A model generated the notes under the pieces. The model did no database searches. It saw only the letters and a program-made list of their open reading frames with translations, and was not told where the DNA came from. This document shows positions 11,089 to 23,800 of a stretch of 64,000 nt of DNA, piece by piece. The position numbers and the translations under genes were made by a program. Every line of letters starts with the position of its first letter. The stretch's first letter is position 1. This DNA is from Anaeromyces robustus (Eukaryota > Neocallimastigomycota > Neocallimastigomycetes > Neocallimastigales > Neocallimastigaceae): contig MCFG01000382.1 of the NCBI GenBank assembly GCA_002104895.1, positions 1-64,000 on the forward strand. Reading direction: 5' to 3'.

Positions 11089-12213
11089 TGTAAAATTATT
11101 TACACAAAGATAAATAATTAAGTAAAAAATTAGGATTTAATCAAGTCAGAAAATTAATTAATGATGGTCAGAATTTTTAATATAAAAATTAATCAAATTA
11201 GGCAGTGAATTAATTAATAATTATTTAATAATATTTAATATTATAAAAATGGTTTATTAGAAAAATCAACACAAAATTATTTAATATATTTCTAATAATA
11301 ATTTCTGTTTAATAAAAGCTTTTTATTTAAATATTTTTTATTAATAATAATTATAAAACAAATGTTTAATTTAGCTAAACTATAATAAAAACTAATTAAG
11401 ATTAATTGAGAATTATTTAGTTATTTTGATATTTTGGTAATTAGGTAATTAGGTATTTGGGTAATAATCTTTACAAAGATTTTTAAGAATCGATTCTAAG
11501 TAAAAGTATTTATACTGTTCTATCAAAGTATAGTTATAATTATATATTACATGATTTTTATATTTTAAAACATACGATTTTTATTTCAAATAATTATTCT
11601 AAACTATTCTAATATTATTCTAACTATTATCTTTAATATTTATAATATTAAGAAATTAAATATTATTCTATGCTTAACTAGGTAATGATGAGTCAATAGG
11701 ATTTTCATATTGTTTATTTTCTAAAATAATTATTATAAAATAGAATAGTTAGTAATTAAATATTTTAATAATTATAATTTATATTATATTTATATTATTA
11801 ATATTTTTAATTTTTAATATTTAATTAAATTTATGTTACGGAAAATTTATAATTTTGTTTCACTGAAAAATTTTCTCCAAAATTATTTTATAGTGTGCAA
11901 CTTTAAATGCGAATATCTCCTGATTTAGAAATGATATCGAAATAATTCTTGCACAACTAAGTTTTCCGGAGCGCAATCTTACGGTTGCACATATTTTCAA
12001 GCAAAAACTCAATTTGTTGACGAGATATGACAATTTAAAGTCATAACTCATTTTCATGAATTTATATTTGATTATTAATTATTTTATTTATTCATGCGAA
12101 GCGTGAAAATTTGATTTTTAAATAGTATTGTTTTATAAAAATATTTAATTAATTATTGTTGAATAATGAAATATGAAAAGTAATTTCGAAATTTTGATCA
12201 CGTTATTTTTGCA
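11089..12213 (-). mobile_element. Family C solo LTR (1,125 bp) with target duplication
   Basis: The plus-strand sequence starts TGTAAAATTATTTACACA and ends CGTTATTTTTGCA. It is flanked by the perfect 5-bp duplication AAATA (11084-11088 and 12214-12218). A TATA-like signal near 11505 reads on the minus strand, so I tentatively orient it minus. It contains no coding region; a 65-codon frame inside it is accidental. Its inverted relative lies at 12762-13734, so together they look like a 2.6-kb palindrome. Confidence 0.85.
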
Positions 12214-12299
12214 AAATAATTTTTGATTTCTTTGAAACTGTAAATTAATTAGTGTGATGATGAACTTACAGGAAGTGTAGTCTACGGTTTCGAAATTAT

Positions 12300-12390
12300 T
12301 TTTGAAAAATAATTTAAAAAAAATGGAAAATGTTTTAGAAATTTTACTAAATATTAAATATAAATGATTATTAATTAATTATTGTAATAT
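12300..12390. repeat. Short element inverted relative to 12500-12576
   Basis: About 75 bp here reappears in reverse complement inside the family B LTR at 12500-12576 (shared AGTAAAATTTCTGAAACATT-type sequence). It could be a small non-autonomous element with two insertions, or spill-over of an inverted duplication. Confidence 0.5.
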
Positions 12391-12461
12391 GTTATATTAT
12401 TTTAATTTACTAGTTGTTGAAAAAGAATAAAATCTTAATAAAATAATTTAGCTGATTTTGA

Positions 12462-14044
12462 TGTTAAGGATTTGAATCGATTATAAATATAAACTACATT
12501 ATCTATTAAATAATAATCATTTATATTTAATATTTAGTAAAATTTCTGAAACATTTTTCATTTTTTTTAAATTACTTATTCGTGTGTAAACCTGTTGGAT
12601 GAAACCTACAAATTTATGTATTATTTTAATTTCGTTATAAAATTGTTTTTCTAATAAACTTATTATATTAATAATTATTCAGTATAATCATACGCCTTAA
12701 ATCCTTAAGCAATTTAATTATAATTAATTTATTAATATAGTTGAATATAAATTATACTTTTTGTAAAAATAACGTGATCAAAATTTCGAAATCACTTTCG
12801 AAATTACTTTTCATATTTCAGCATTATTCAACAATAATTAAATAAATAATTTTTATAAATCAACACTATTTAAAAAATTAAATTTTCACACTTCGCGTGA
12901 ATAAATAAAAATAAGTATTAATTAAATATAAATTCTTGAAAATGAGTAATGACTTTAAATTGTCATATCTCTTTAACCAATTGTGATTTTTTCTTGAAAA
13001 TATGTTGTCTGAAAATATGAAAGGTTGCACTTTAAGAAACTTAGTCGTGCAAGAATTATCTCGATATCATTTCTAAATCAGGAGATATTCGCATTTAAAG
13101 TTGCACACTATAAAATAATTTTGGAGAAAATTTTTCAGTGAAACAAAATTATAAATTTTCCGTAACATAAATTTAATTAAATATTAAAAATTAAAAATAT
13201 TAATAATATAAATATAATATAAATTATAATTATTAAAATATTTAATTACTAACTATTCTATTTTATAATAATTATTTTAGAAAATAAATAATACGAAAAT
13301 CCTGTTGACTCATTTATCATTATTTAATTAGTCATAGAATAATATTTAATTTCTTAATATTATAAATATTAAAGATAATAGTTAGAATAATATTAGAATA
13401 GTTTAGAATAATTGTAATCATTGTAAAGATTCTTAACTAAATAATCCTTAATTAATCTTAGTTTTTATTAAGTTTAGCTAAATTAAATATTTATTTTATA
13501 GTTATTATTAATAAAAATATCTACATAAAGGTTTTATTAAACAGAAATTATTATTAGAAATATATTAAATAATTTTATGTTGATTTTTCTAATAATAATT
13601 ATTAATTAATTCACTGCTTAATTTGATTAATTTTTATATTAAAAATTCTAACCATCATTAATTAATTTTCTGACTTGGTTAAATCCTAATCTTTTACTTA
13701 ATTAATTATTTATCATTGTGTAAATAATTTTACACTTTTATTTTATTATAAAAATATATTCTTATTTTATATTATTTTTAATATATATTATTATACTTAA
13801 TATAAATTATTTTACTTATTATATTGTTCAATGAATTGTATAAAATATTTATCAATTATGTATTCTTATATTCTTATAAAGATTATTAAATTATTAATAA
13901 TCTAATAACTTATAATAATAAATAATTAAATGAAAAACAAAGTAAATAAATAATATTTATATTAAAAATAACTATAATTTGTACACCCTCCTTATTAGAT
14001 TATTCTAACCAAATTACTTCTTTAAACCAAATCAAAACTTTACA
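12462..14044 (+). mobile_element. Family B LTR, old copy carrying nested insertions
   Basis: It starts TGTTAAGGATTTGAA and ends CAAAACTTTACA, and is flanked by the perfect duplication TTTGA (12457-12461 and 14045-14049). The LTR sequence itself (~475 bp, matching 19323-19797 and 62389-62862) is spread over 1.58 kb because it contains a ~175-bp insertion near 12505-12680 and a 973-bp family C LTR at 12762-13734. Divergence from the other copies makes it the oldest of the three. Confidence 0.85.
12762..13734 (+). mobile_element. Family C LTR (973 bp), nested and inverted
   Basis: It starts TGTAAAAATAACGTGATC and ends TAAATAATTTTACA, and is flanked by the perfect duplication CTTTT (12757-12761 and 13735-13739). 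It is the reverse complement of 11089-12213 over most of its length, with visible divergence and a few length differences. It sits inside the family B LTR, so it is younger than that insertion. Confidence 0.87.
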
Positions 14045-16295
14045 TTTGAAAATCTTTAATATTAAATTAAATGTTATTTATAAAATATTTAATTACTTAA
14101 AATACTATAAATAAAAATAATCATATTAAATTTATAGTTATTAAAAATAAAATAATTATTTAACAAATTGTTAAATACTTTAATAATTTTTTACAAAGTT
14201 TAAATAAAAGTTGGATATTAAAATAATAATTAATAATTAATAATATTTTTTTTAGATTAATTTTTAAAATACAAAATAGTTACCAATTAGGATATGAAAC
14301 ATTTAATATAAATCTAACAATGGTCCAGACTCTTTCCTAATATAGCAATTAATTTGTACACCATACTAATTGAGGCGTATTAAATCATTTATACAGTGGC
14401 GTTATCAGTATTTAGCGATTTTCCTCATATTTTCCAACTCAGATATCAACTCCGACTATACACTATATTATATAATATTTTAAACTCAGCGTCACTAGCG
14501 CATGACATAAACTACTTAACCACAATCTCTATTAATTCAGCGTCACCAGCGCATGACATAAACTACTTAACCACATTTCTACCACCACACGCATAACTAC
14601 TACCACCATCTTTACTACAGCGTCACCAGCGCATGACATAAACTTTACAAGTTCTGGCCGTTTATTTACTGTTTTGTATTTTAATTTTTTTCTTTCATTT
14701 CATTTAATTTTTATCTGTCAATCTATCCTATCAATCAATCTCAATTTTTTTTTGATTTTTGTAATTTTTGGTATTTCTGGTATTTTGGTGGTGTTATTTA
14801 GCTTCTGTATACCTTTTAATTATATTCATTAAATTCTACTCATTTTAAGCTTTCTAATGATATCAATTTTATTACCTATTAACTTAATAAATAAGCCTAA
14901 TAATTTATCTTTATTGATATGAAGAGGGTTAACTGGGTATTATGATATTGTTATTATTTTTATTTTTTTTGGTGGTTAGATTATCCTAATTCTTAAAATA
15001 TATAATAGTAATAATACTTACTAGAAGAATTATTAAATTTACAATAAAATTTCATGTATTAATCCAGATGTATTAAATTTATAATTCATAAATAAAGTTT
15101 TTTATAATAAAACATATTTAAATTTCATATAAAACAATTTATTAAATATATTTACTAAAATAAATATTTGAATAAAAGTAAATATCGCTTTCTAAGCCTA
15201 TTTAGAATTAAGATATTTACATAATTGTATCATTCTTGATAAAGAATAAAATTTATAAATATATAATTAATATTAACTGAATTTAAAATTGATATAAAAT
15301 TATTTAAAATAAAATTATAAAATATTTAATTATTTAAAATCATATAAAATATAGACAATTAATTAGAATTAAAAATATAAACAAAAAATTATTCTAAATA
15401 TTTAACATACTTAATATTAATATGTTAATATTTTATTTATAAAATATACAAAAAATATTACTGAAGCGTAATAAAAATATTCGTGTGTTTTATTTATTAA
15501 TAATAATTAAGTGTGAATTTATATAATATTTATATAGTAATATTAATTAGAAACTAATTAAGTACCTCTCTAGAGGTAGTAAATATTTAGTAAAAAATTA
15601 TTAATTTTATAACTTTATTCGCTTACTTAGTTTATTTATAAACCTACCTTTTACACAAGTTCTGAGTTTTGTTACATTTTTAAAAATAATTGAAAGGATT
15701 TTCGGAAACCCAGTAATCATCAAATATAATTTTGTTTTTAAATATCAAAAAGGAAAATCCCTCTTGAAAATAATTTACGTTTTGAAATGATATTTGGTTA
15801 TTTTTTCAAATATTAGATTGGTTGTTTGCCCATGTATTTTTTAGAAATCAATTTTCTGGTTTATTAATACATGCAATTGAGAGAGCATATTTATCAATTT
15901 TTAAGCCTATGGATGTCGAAATCACATTTCCAATAGTATATTAAAAATATTAGTAAAAAATAATATAGAAAGAAAAATAAACTCTTAGTAATATTCACCA
16001 TCCTTACCATTCATCATGATTTTTAATTGAAATGAATAATTACGTAAGAAGATATATAAATGTTATTATTATTAAAAATATAAATAGATAAAAAAATTTT
16101 TTTTAATTTTACTTAAACATATAATTTAAATGTAAAATATAAATTTTTAAAAATAATTTATATTTTTATATATATTTTAATAAATAAAATCTTTATTTAC
16201 TACTATATATATTATACATATTAATATAATATTTATTTTTATATTTTTATCATATTTATATTATTAATATATTTTTAATACTATTTTTTTATATA
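14045..16295. other. Gene-poor A+T-rich region with repeats
   Basis: No gene can be supported. It holds the short tandem block at 14487-14645 and a stretch near 15230-15440 (starting GATAAAGAATAAAATTTATA) homologous to 54559-54750. A short self-complementary ACCTCT/AGAGGT site lies near 15565. Worn frames between 15650 and 15950 are not recognisable. Confidence 0.5.
14487..14645 (+). repeat. Three copies of a ~28-bp GC-richer motif
   Basis: CAGCGTCACCAGCGCATGAC plus ATAAACT occurs at about 14487, 14538 and 14618. The first two copies also share CTTAACCACA downstream, giving a ~51-bp unit. The local base composition is clearly less A+T-rich than its surroundings. Confidence 0.8.
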
Positions 16296-16825
16296 TGTAA
16301 CGAAACTCATAATCAGTAAATTAGTAACCATGGTTTAGTGGTTAAATACTATGACCATCGAGCTGAACTCCTTGGGTTCGACTCACACTCATTCTCAATT
16401 TATAAAACTCAATTTATAAAAATTTTTTATTTTAAGAAAAATTTATTATTAATTTCTGTATTTTATTTCTGTATTTTATCATAGAAATTAATAGAATAAA
16501 ATCAGAAATTTTCGGATAAAAATTTTTTATAATTTATCCTTTTTCCATAAGATTCTTTTTATCAAAAAAATTTAAGTTTCGAGAACTTTTTAGAAATTTT
16601 TATTATTTTCAAAAAAAAATATAAATAGGTGTAAAATTCATTAATAAAATATTTTTAAATTCGTGCTTTTATTAATTAGTTTATAAGTAATTTGAAATAT
16701 TATAATAACTAATTGATAATTAATATTTATACTTTAAAAATTAATAAAACTTATTTCTAACAAAACATATTTATTTTAAATTACTTTATTGTTTATAAAC
16801 CTATTGTGTAAAAGCAAACGTTACA
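16296..16825 (+). mobile_element. Family A LTR, diverged copy (530 bp)
   Basis: It starts TGTAACGAAACTC and ends CAAACGTTACA, and is flanked by the perfect duplication ATATA (16291-16295 and 16826-16830). It retains the tRNA-like module and TATAAATAGG near 16620. It is shorter than the 5.9- and 27.9-kb copies because the 3' hairpin part is absent. Divergence suggests an older insertion or a sub-family. Confidence 0.87.
16324..16397 (+). other. tRNA-like module in family A LTR (copy 2, diverged)
   Basis: It keeps GTAACCATGGTTTAGTGGTT and GGGTTCGACTCACAC, while the middle part has changed at several positions. Retention of the two box motifs across a diverged copy suggests selection on them, or recent shared descent. 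Confidence 0.55.
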
Positions 16826-17429
16826 ATATAGAAAAAATTTATTTTATTATTTTATATATTTATTTATATATTCATATTATTATATAACACTTTTGATAAA
16901 ATTAAAAAGTGTTACTATTTGTTAAAAGCAGATACACTTAATTAAATAGGAAACAAAATTTAATCAACAATAATTTATCAGAAATATTACAAGTTATTCT
17001 TTAATAAAATGGGAAATATATTAAAGATCAAATAAAAATTTAAATTTTATTGGTTTTAATTAATATAAATAATTTATTTTATTTTATTAATTAACATTTA
17101 TATAGAAAAATAAATAAAAATATATAATTTAATATAATTAATATTATATATAAAAAATTGTAATTATATTGTGAAACGGTTACACTATAAAAAAAAGGGA
17201 TAAATATATGAATAAATAATAATTTATAAAGTTTTAATTTTTTTTAAAAAAATAAATTGAAATAGAAATAAATTTTTATTATTAAAATATTTAAATACAA
17301 TAAAGATTATTTATATTAAATAAAATTTAAATAACAAAATTTAAAAAAAAAAATAGAAATAATCAATTTTATAGATGATAATTTTTTAAAAAAATTATCA
17401 TCTATTGTGATAAAGATATAATAGTATTA
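16826..17429. other. A+T-rich spacer
   Basis: Nothing can be supported except a short imperfect inverted repeat near 17364-17405 (AGATGATAATTTTTT and its complement). Confidence 0.4.
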
Positions 17430-18055
17430 CAAATACGTAGGAAAGTTCAATTCAAAAAGGAAATACCAAAGAAAATAATAATTCTGATTGGGTAACTACG
17501 ACAAAAGACTTTCAGGAGTCACACACAAAAAAATATGGATGAAACCATTGGAAGCGAAAAAGGAATAACTAATACTTCAGAAAACAGTCGTCAAATAAGT
17601 GGTGATGGTTAGATTAGTAACAGGAATTGATATTTTTAATATTGATGCCGAAGGAAGTTATACTAAAAATAATTCCAAAGCTGTAACGAATACAGAAACA
17701 TATCAAAAAATTAATGGTGCGCAGGATGGAACAACAAAAATTGAAGGAAGTAGTAATACAAAAACAAAAGAAAGCTCTACCTCCGAATCTACTACAGATT
17801 CAAAAACTGATAGCATTTCTGAAGTCAGGACGAATGGAGAAACTTCTACAAATTCATTCAATATCCAATTCAGTAGCTAGAACAAATGGTGGAAGTAGTT
17901 CAAATACCCATACCGAAACTAAGGATATGAGTGACAAATTCTAATGAAAATTCGACAAATGATACTGATACTAATTGGTCTTTGGTCTATGAAGAAAATA
18001 AATCAATAAAATCAATAACAATTGGTAAATCTGTAACAACGCTAAAGATTTAGGT
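17430..18055 (+). pseudogene. Ser/Thr/Asn-rich decayed reading region
   Basis: Plus-strand frames, the longest 93 codons (17599-17880), are rich in Ser, Thr, Asn and Gly, with runs such as KTKESSTSESTTDSKT and NTHTETKDMSDKF. The base composition is richer in G and C than the flanks, and the reading switches frame about four times. This looks like a former gene for a low-complexity, possibly secreted or surface protein. No signal peptide or domain can be recognised, and I assign no function. Confidence 0.4.
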
Positions 18056-19322
18056 TAACACAATACTAATTACACTTTATAAGATTAATTAGTTATAATA
18101 GCAATTTTATTTATTATTAATATTTATTTTAATATTAATATTAATTCTAGAGATTAATTTTACATAAAATTACAGAAAATATATATAAACAATACTTATG
18201 AGTGAACTTCACTCAACGATTGGTTGATTTCATGGTTTGTGAAAAAAAAGAGTAGAAGAGTTATGGATCAAAATATTACTAATAATAATTAATTATAAAA
18301 CCTGATTTTCAGGTTAAATCAAGAATAACCTAAAATTATTAAGAACTAATTAAATAATTTACCAAAAATCTACTACCAAATTAGCTTTTACTTCTAGAAG
18401 AAATAATAAAATTTAATTTATCAAAAATCAAATTGATAAATATCTTTAAATAAAATTTATAACTTCAAAAAATTACTTTTATTATTAATATAATTAATAA
18501 ATTACACTTTAAAAAGTAAAGACACAAAATGAATATTTTAGACAATGTCTTAAATACTTTTATTAAAATAAAAATAAATATTATTATTAATAATTATTAT
18601 AAAATTATAAATAAAAACACTTTAATAATGTAACATGACTTTAAAATAATTCTTAATTATTCTTTTATAATATAATAATAATTCAAATAAAAAATAACAA
18701 TAAATTTTATAAAATTTAATAACAAACTTGTTTATTTTATTATTCTAAATAATTTTTTTATTAATATTTTATATTTATTATTTTATTCAATTTATTTTAT
18801 TAATTATTTTATTGTAAATAATTATTCTTTTATTTCTTTTATTGTAAATAGTTTAATTTTTAAGAAAAATATAAATATCTGTAAATATTCCATGTAATTT
18901 ATTCTATGCTAATTATAATATAAAATTAGTCATAGTACTTAAATAACAAATTAAAATTTAGTTTAGTTATAAAATTAGTTTAGAACTAATAACTATATTT
19001 TGATATTGATAATAAAATTCATATTAATAATTTTTATAAGTGATATTAATAAAAAGTGGCTGATTAATAATAATTTATAATTTTTATAATTTTTATTTAT
19101 TGATATTAATAATTTTTGTTTTGATATTAATAATAGAATATTTTGTATTAATAATAATATATATTTAATTGATATTAATAATTTTTATATTGATTTTTAG
19201 TAATAATATATTGAATTTTTATATTAATAATATAATTTAATATTAATAAATTTTATATTGTAATATATTTTGGAAATTTCAATTTAATATAGAATGTAGG
19301 AAAGTTCTACAAGCCACAAAGA
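18056..19322. other. A+T-rich spacer with TTGATATTAATA-type repeats
   Basis: No gene is visible. A hairpin GAGTGAA/TTCACTC lies near 18200. Between about 19000 and 19250, TGATATTAATAATTTTTA-like units recur, as they do near 8350-8560, 10080-10170 and 56190-56450. A TATA-like AAATATAAATATCTG near 18868 could be an LTR relic, but I found no clear ends. Confidence 0.4.
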
Positions 19323-19797
19323 TGTTAAGGATTTGAATGGATTATAGATATAAGCCACATTATATCTATTAAATATTTATTATTCAGCATGTTTATGCGC
19401 CCCAAATCCTTATACAATTTAATTATAATTAATTTTATTAATAATACAGTTGAATATAAATTATACTTTTATTTTATTAACAAATTATATTCTTATCTTA
19501 TATTATTTTTAATATATATTATTATAATTAATATAAATATTAATTTACTTATATTATTGTATTGTTCAATGAAATGTATAAAAGATTGATGAAATATGTA
19601 TTCTTACATTCTTTGTAAGATTATTAACCTAATAATAATCTAATAAAATATAATAATAAAATAATTAAACAAATTTAAATAAAGAAACTATATTTATAAT
19701 AAAACTTATAATAAAATTTATATTAGTGAACACCCTACGTATTAGATTATTGAGCATTTCGACCAAGTTAAAATTTAAACCAAATCAAAACTTTACA
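19323..19797 (+). mobile_element. Family B solo LTR (475 bp)
   Basis: It starts TGTTAAGGATTTGAATGG and ends CAAAACTTTACA, and is flanked by the perfect duplication AAAGA (19318-19322 and 19798-19802). A TATA-like TATAAAAG lies near 19578. It is almost identical to 62389-62862 by eye, implying recent activity. No internal region of family B is recognised in the window. Confidence 0.9.
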
Positions 19798-19860
19798 AAA
19801 GAATTTAGTAATCTTAATGAAATTAAGATTAATTGTTCATTCTTTATCAAGAATCGTTAT

Positions 19861-19935
19861 GGTTACTAAAGTGGTTCATTGGTACCTGTTTGTAATATCA
19901 TACTGGTTGTCACTGGTTCAAATCTTACTTTTTAC
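19861..19935 (+). tRNA. Degenerate tRNA-Thr(UGU)-like sequence
   Basis: It has an A-box-like GTGGTTCATTGGTACC, an anticodon-arm-like CTGTTTGTAATATCATAC with UGU in loop position, a B-box-like GGTTCAAATC, and TTTT just after. Acceptor and T stems pair poorly, so this is probably a tRNA pseudogene or the head of a tRNA-derived repeat rather than a functional gene. Confidence 0.35.
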
Positions 19936-20396
19936 CTTTTCGAAATAATATTTATAATAATAAATTAATTAAATGAATGAATCATTAATTTTTAGATAAA
20001 CTTATAATTTAATTAAATGAATGATAAATAATAAGTTAAATAAATCTTAATTAAGTGAATACACATTAATTAACTAAATAAATTATTAATAATTAGCAAA
20101 TGGATAGATTAATTAATAATTAGATAAATTGTATTTTAATAATAATTAAATATATTTTATTTTAAATTATATAACCAATCATGTAATAACTTAGAATAGA
20201 TTTTGAATATAAAAACTTCATGTATTATTTTATTTTGACTCTTTGAGTCAACATTAACATTTCAATTAGTAATAAATAAAATAATAATATAAAACCATAA
20301 ATAATTAAATCGTTCAGTTTAATAGATATTTCAATATATTTTATTCGAGCTATTCATGTTGTTGTTTTATTTATTATTAATTACTACAACAACCTA

Positions 20397-20853
20397 GTGA
20401 GAATAACTCATATTCGTTACAGGTATCATAACATATTTAAAAAATCCCTTGAAGTAGATCCGGAATGGAAATCTACTGTAAGATGGAACTGCCTTAACAA
20501 TTTTATTTACCATTTTGAAGCAAAATTCTGCGAATATACCATCCAAGAACAACAGAACCAATGGAAGAACTTAAAGCCAATTTCTAAATTAAATGAACAA
20601 ACATTTAAAAATCATATAGAGAGAATTGAACTCTTAGCAGAAAATTTAAAAATAAATTATTATAAGATTTAGAAAAATTATCTACCTATTAAAAGACCAT
20701 CCTAAGGTTATCAAAAGAGCCTTAGACCATATAGATAAAATCCCTAATAATAACGATAGAGAAAATTATATTGCTCAAGAAGAAGAAAATAAAGAATTAT
20801 ATCACACCTTTATTTCAAAGGTATTCTTAATAATCTACGAACTTGAAGGAGAG
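20397..20853 (+). mobile_element. Gag C-terminal part of the first integrase-less element
   Basis: The frames encode a helical, Trp-containing, Glu/Lys-rich stretch (for example WKSTVRWNCLNNFIYHFEAKF) that reads straight toward the protease-RT frame. It resembles the C-terminal capsid region of Ty3-type Gag. No zinc knuckle is seen. The upstream 300 bp has a TATA-like AATATAAAAAC near 20213 and may be LTR sequence, but I could not fix its ends. The part is broken (about one or two breaks). Confidence 0.5.
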
Positions 20854-23800
20854 ATGATCAAACAAAACACATTAAAAAAATGGCTAAATATTCAAAAAGA
20901 AAAAAACAGAAAGAATAACACAATAAAAGAAAAAATTCATAAACAATCTAGAAAGATGAAAAGTACAATTAAAAAGAACCAGAACCACAATATTGAAGTA
21001 AAAATCAGAATAGGAGATGTGTCTACAGAATTAAGTAAGAAACCTATTCACGAAATAAACAACATTATGAATTCTAGTTCAAGAAATAAATATCTAAATA
21101 ATCCAAATTTTGGAGGAGGTATGCATTTTAATAATGCAATACTTCTAGATAATAATCTCCAAGGATTTAAAGCAATTGTTCTAATAGACTCAGGAAGTGC
21201 TACGAATATAATTGGATCTAATATTTTTAAGAAACTTAACGCAAAACAATACTCTAATAGGACATCCCTACTTCAAGCAGGAAATTCAACCATAGAGATA
21301 AATGAATATTGTTATTTAAATATCGCTATTGAATTCAAAAGAAATCAATATTATATTTTCAATCAAAAGTTTATTATAGTAAACTCAAAGTGGAATCAAA
21401 GGGGAAAGAAACCCTTTTTCTTTGATAAAATTATCCTAGGCGATGCAGCTCTTACTGAACTAAATACACAACGAATTTTCCCGATTAGATATCCCTATTT
21501 TCTAAATATATTAGAAAATAGAAGTGAAGAAGTTAAACCAATTTTAGACCAACGAAAAAATGTCTATGATCCCGGGTGGGATAAAAAGTATTTGATTCCA
21601 AAAACGAATAAAATAAATAAAGAAAAATTAAAAGAATTAAACGATCATAATAATACTAACACGGCACATAATATGGAAGAAACTATTCTATCTAAACAAG
21701 AATTTAAGCAAATTGAAGAAAAATTAAATAAACAAAAACAGAAAAATAATTCCTTTATTATTTCAACTGATCATAAAAAAGGAATAGAAGAATATATTAT
21801 ACAAGAAATTAAAAACTTACCTTCGGAGCTACAACAGTATAAAGATGTTTTTAATCCACCACCTCAAGGAGTCATCTTTAATCGAAAAAATAAAAATTTA
21901 AATGCAATCCTGCCGTATGATAAAGATAAAGCTAAACTACTTCCTATGATGCCGCATATTAAACTAAACAAGGAACAAGAAGATGCTTTAGATGAAGAAT
22001 TTGAAGAATTAATAAAAGCAAAAAAGATCAGTAAAATAAGAGCAGCTTCAGGGTGCAACGTATTTAATGTTCCCAAAAAAGATGGTACTTTTAGAACTGT
22101 CTTTAACTATGTATTAGCAAATAATTGCTTATTACCAAATCAATATCCGATACCAAACCTTCTCGAATTAGTACATAGAGCAGCTTCTTATAAATATCAT
22201 ATTTTACTGGACTTAAGAAACGCTTATAATCAAGTTTATTTGGAACCCAGATACCGTTTTTTAACAAACTTTAGATTTAAAAATCAAACCTACCAATGGA
22301 ATGTTTTACCATTTGGACTATCTACCGCTCCATCTATATTCCAATCAATACTTAACTTATTATTACAAAAGTATGTTAATAAAGGAATAGATATTTACTT
22401 AGACGATATTCATATATACGGAAACTCCAAAGAAGAATGCTTAAAGCTATGCGCCTTTACATTAAAACAATTCAAAGAAAATAATTTCTTCTGTAAACTA
22501 GAAAAATGTATCTTTTTTCCAAAAGAATTCGAATATTTAGGATATTTAATTTCCAATAATAGTATTAAACCAATTTCTAAAAATATTAACAATCTCAAAA
22601 GATGTCAAACACTTAAGGAATTTCAACAATTATTTGGATTCTTGAATTATTTCAAAGATTTTATTCCTAACTTTACTGAAAGAACCAAGGAAATTTCAAC
22701 TGGACTTAGTAAACCAAAAACTAAGTGGAACGATAAAATGGAAAATGAATTACTATATTTCATCAATTTTATCCCTAACTTACCAGCCCTTGCTCCTTTC
22801 AAACCTAACCTTGATATCCTAATCCTTACTGATGCTTCTGAAATTGGTCTAGGTGCTCAAATTTTTCAAGCCAGGCATAATGATGTAAACATCCTCGATT
22901 TCCTTAACAAATCAAATAACGTATCATCAACAAACTCTATCAAAATTAGCCCCAATACTAATAAAACAGACACAACCATTTCGGATAATAATAATAAAAA
23001 GTTTTTCCATACCAATCATATAATAAAGGACAAAACAAATAATAATAATGTCCAAAAAATGTCTGAAGATACTAAAATTCACACAGAAATTCACAGTACC
23101 TCAATATATAATCATGAAAAGGAACATGAAAAGCATGATGAGCAACATGATTCCGATAAAGTTAGTTTGGTCTCTAATGAAGAACATGATCTTAAACATG
23201 ATGAATGTGAACTCATGCAGGAGGATGATAATAAAATTTACAATCTGATAAAAAATGATGACGTCATGCATGATAAATATAAAAACAAACATGACCCCAC
23301 CAATCAACAAGATAGAAATAAAAACAAAGCCGCTAGAAGAAAATATATAAATCAACAAATTACACCTATACAAACCTTAGACAATGTTAAAAACTTATAT
23401 TGTATAACAAAAGAAAATTATAAAATTTTAGAGGATCATTTAGTACCAATCGGCTATTACTCTCGCAAGTTAAATAAAACAGAACAAAGTTATTCTACTT
23501 TCGATAGAGAGTTATTAGCTTTATCAGAAACCTTGAAACACTTCGAATTATTACTAAAACAAGGCCAAAGAATTTACACTGCCACAGACCATAAAAACTT
23601 AATTAATTATATAAATAAAAACTCTAAAGTAGAAACTAATAGAAAACTTAGACTCAAAGAAAATATTGTCAATTATAATATTATTCCCTTCTATATAAAA
23701 GGAAAAGACAATCAGATAGCTGACTTTCTTTCAAGACAAATTCAACCTATTGAAATCAATCACATTGAAATAATGAATCCCAGTCATTATCCAAATACTT

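Noticed and set aside
11089-13734. A single foldback transposon
   Set aside because: Each arm has its own separate target duplication, and the right arm lies inside another LTR.
14487-14645. CRISPR array
   Set aside because: Only three repeats, irregular spacing (about 51 and 80 bp), eukaryotic context and no cas genes.
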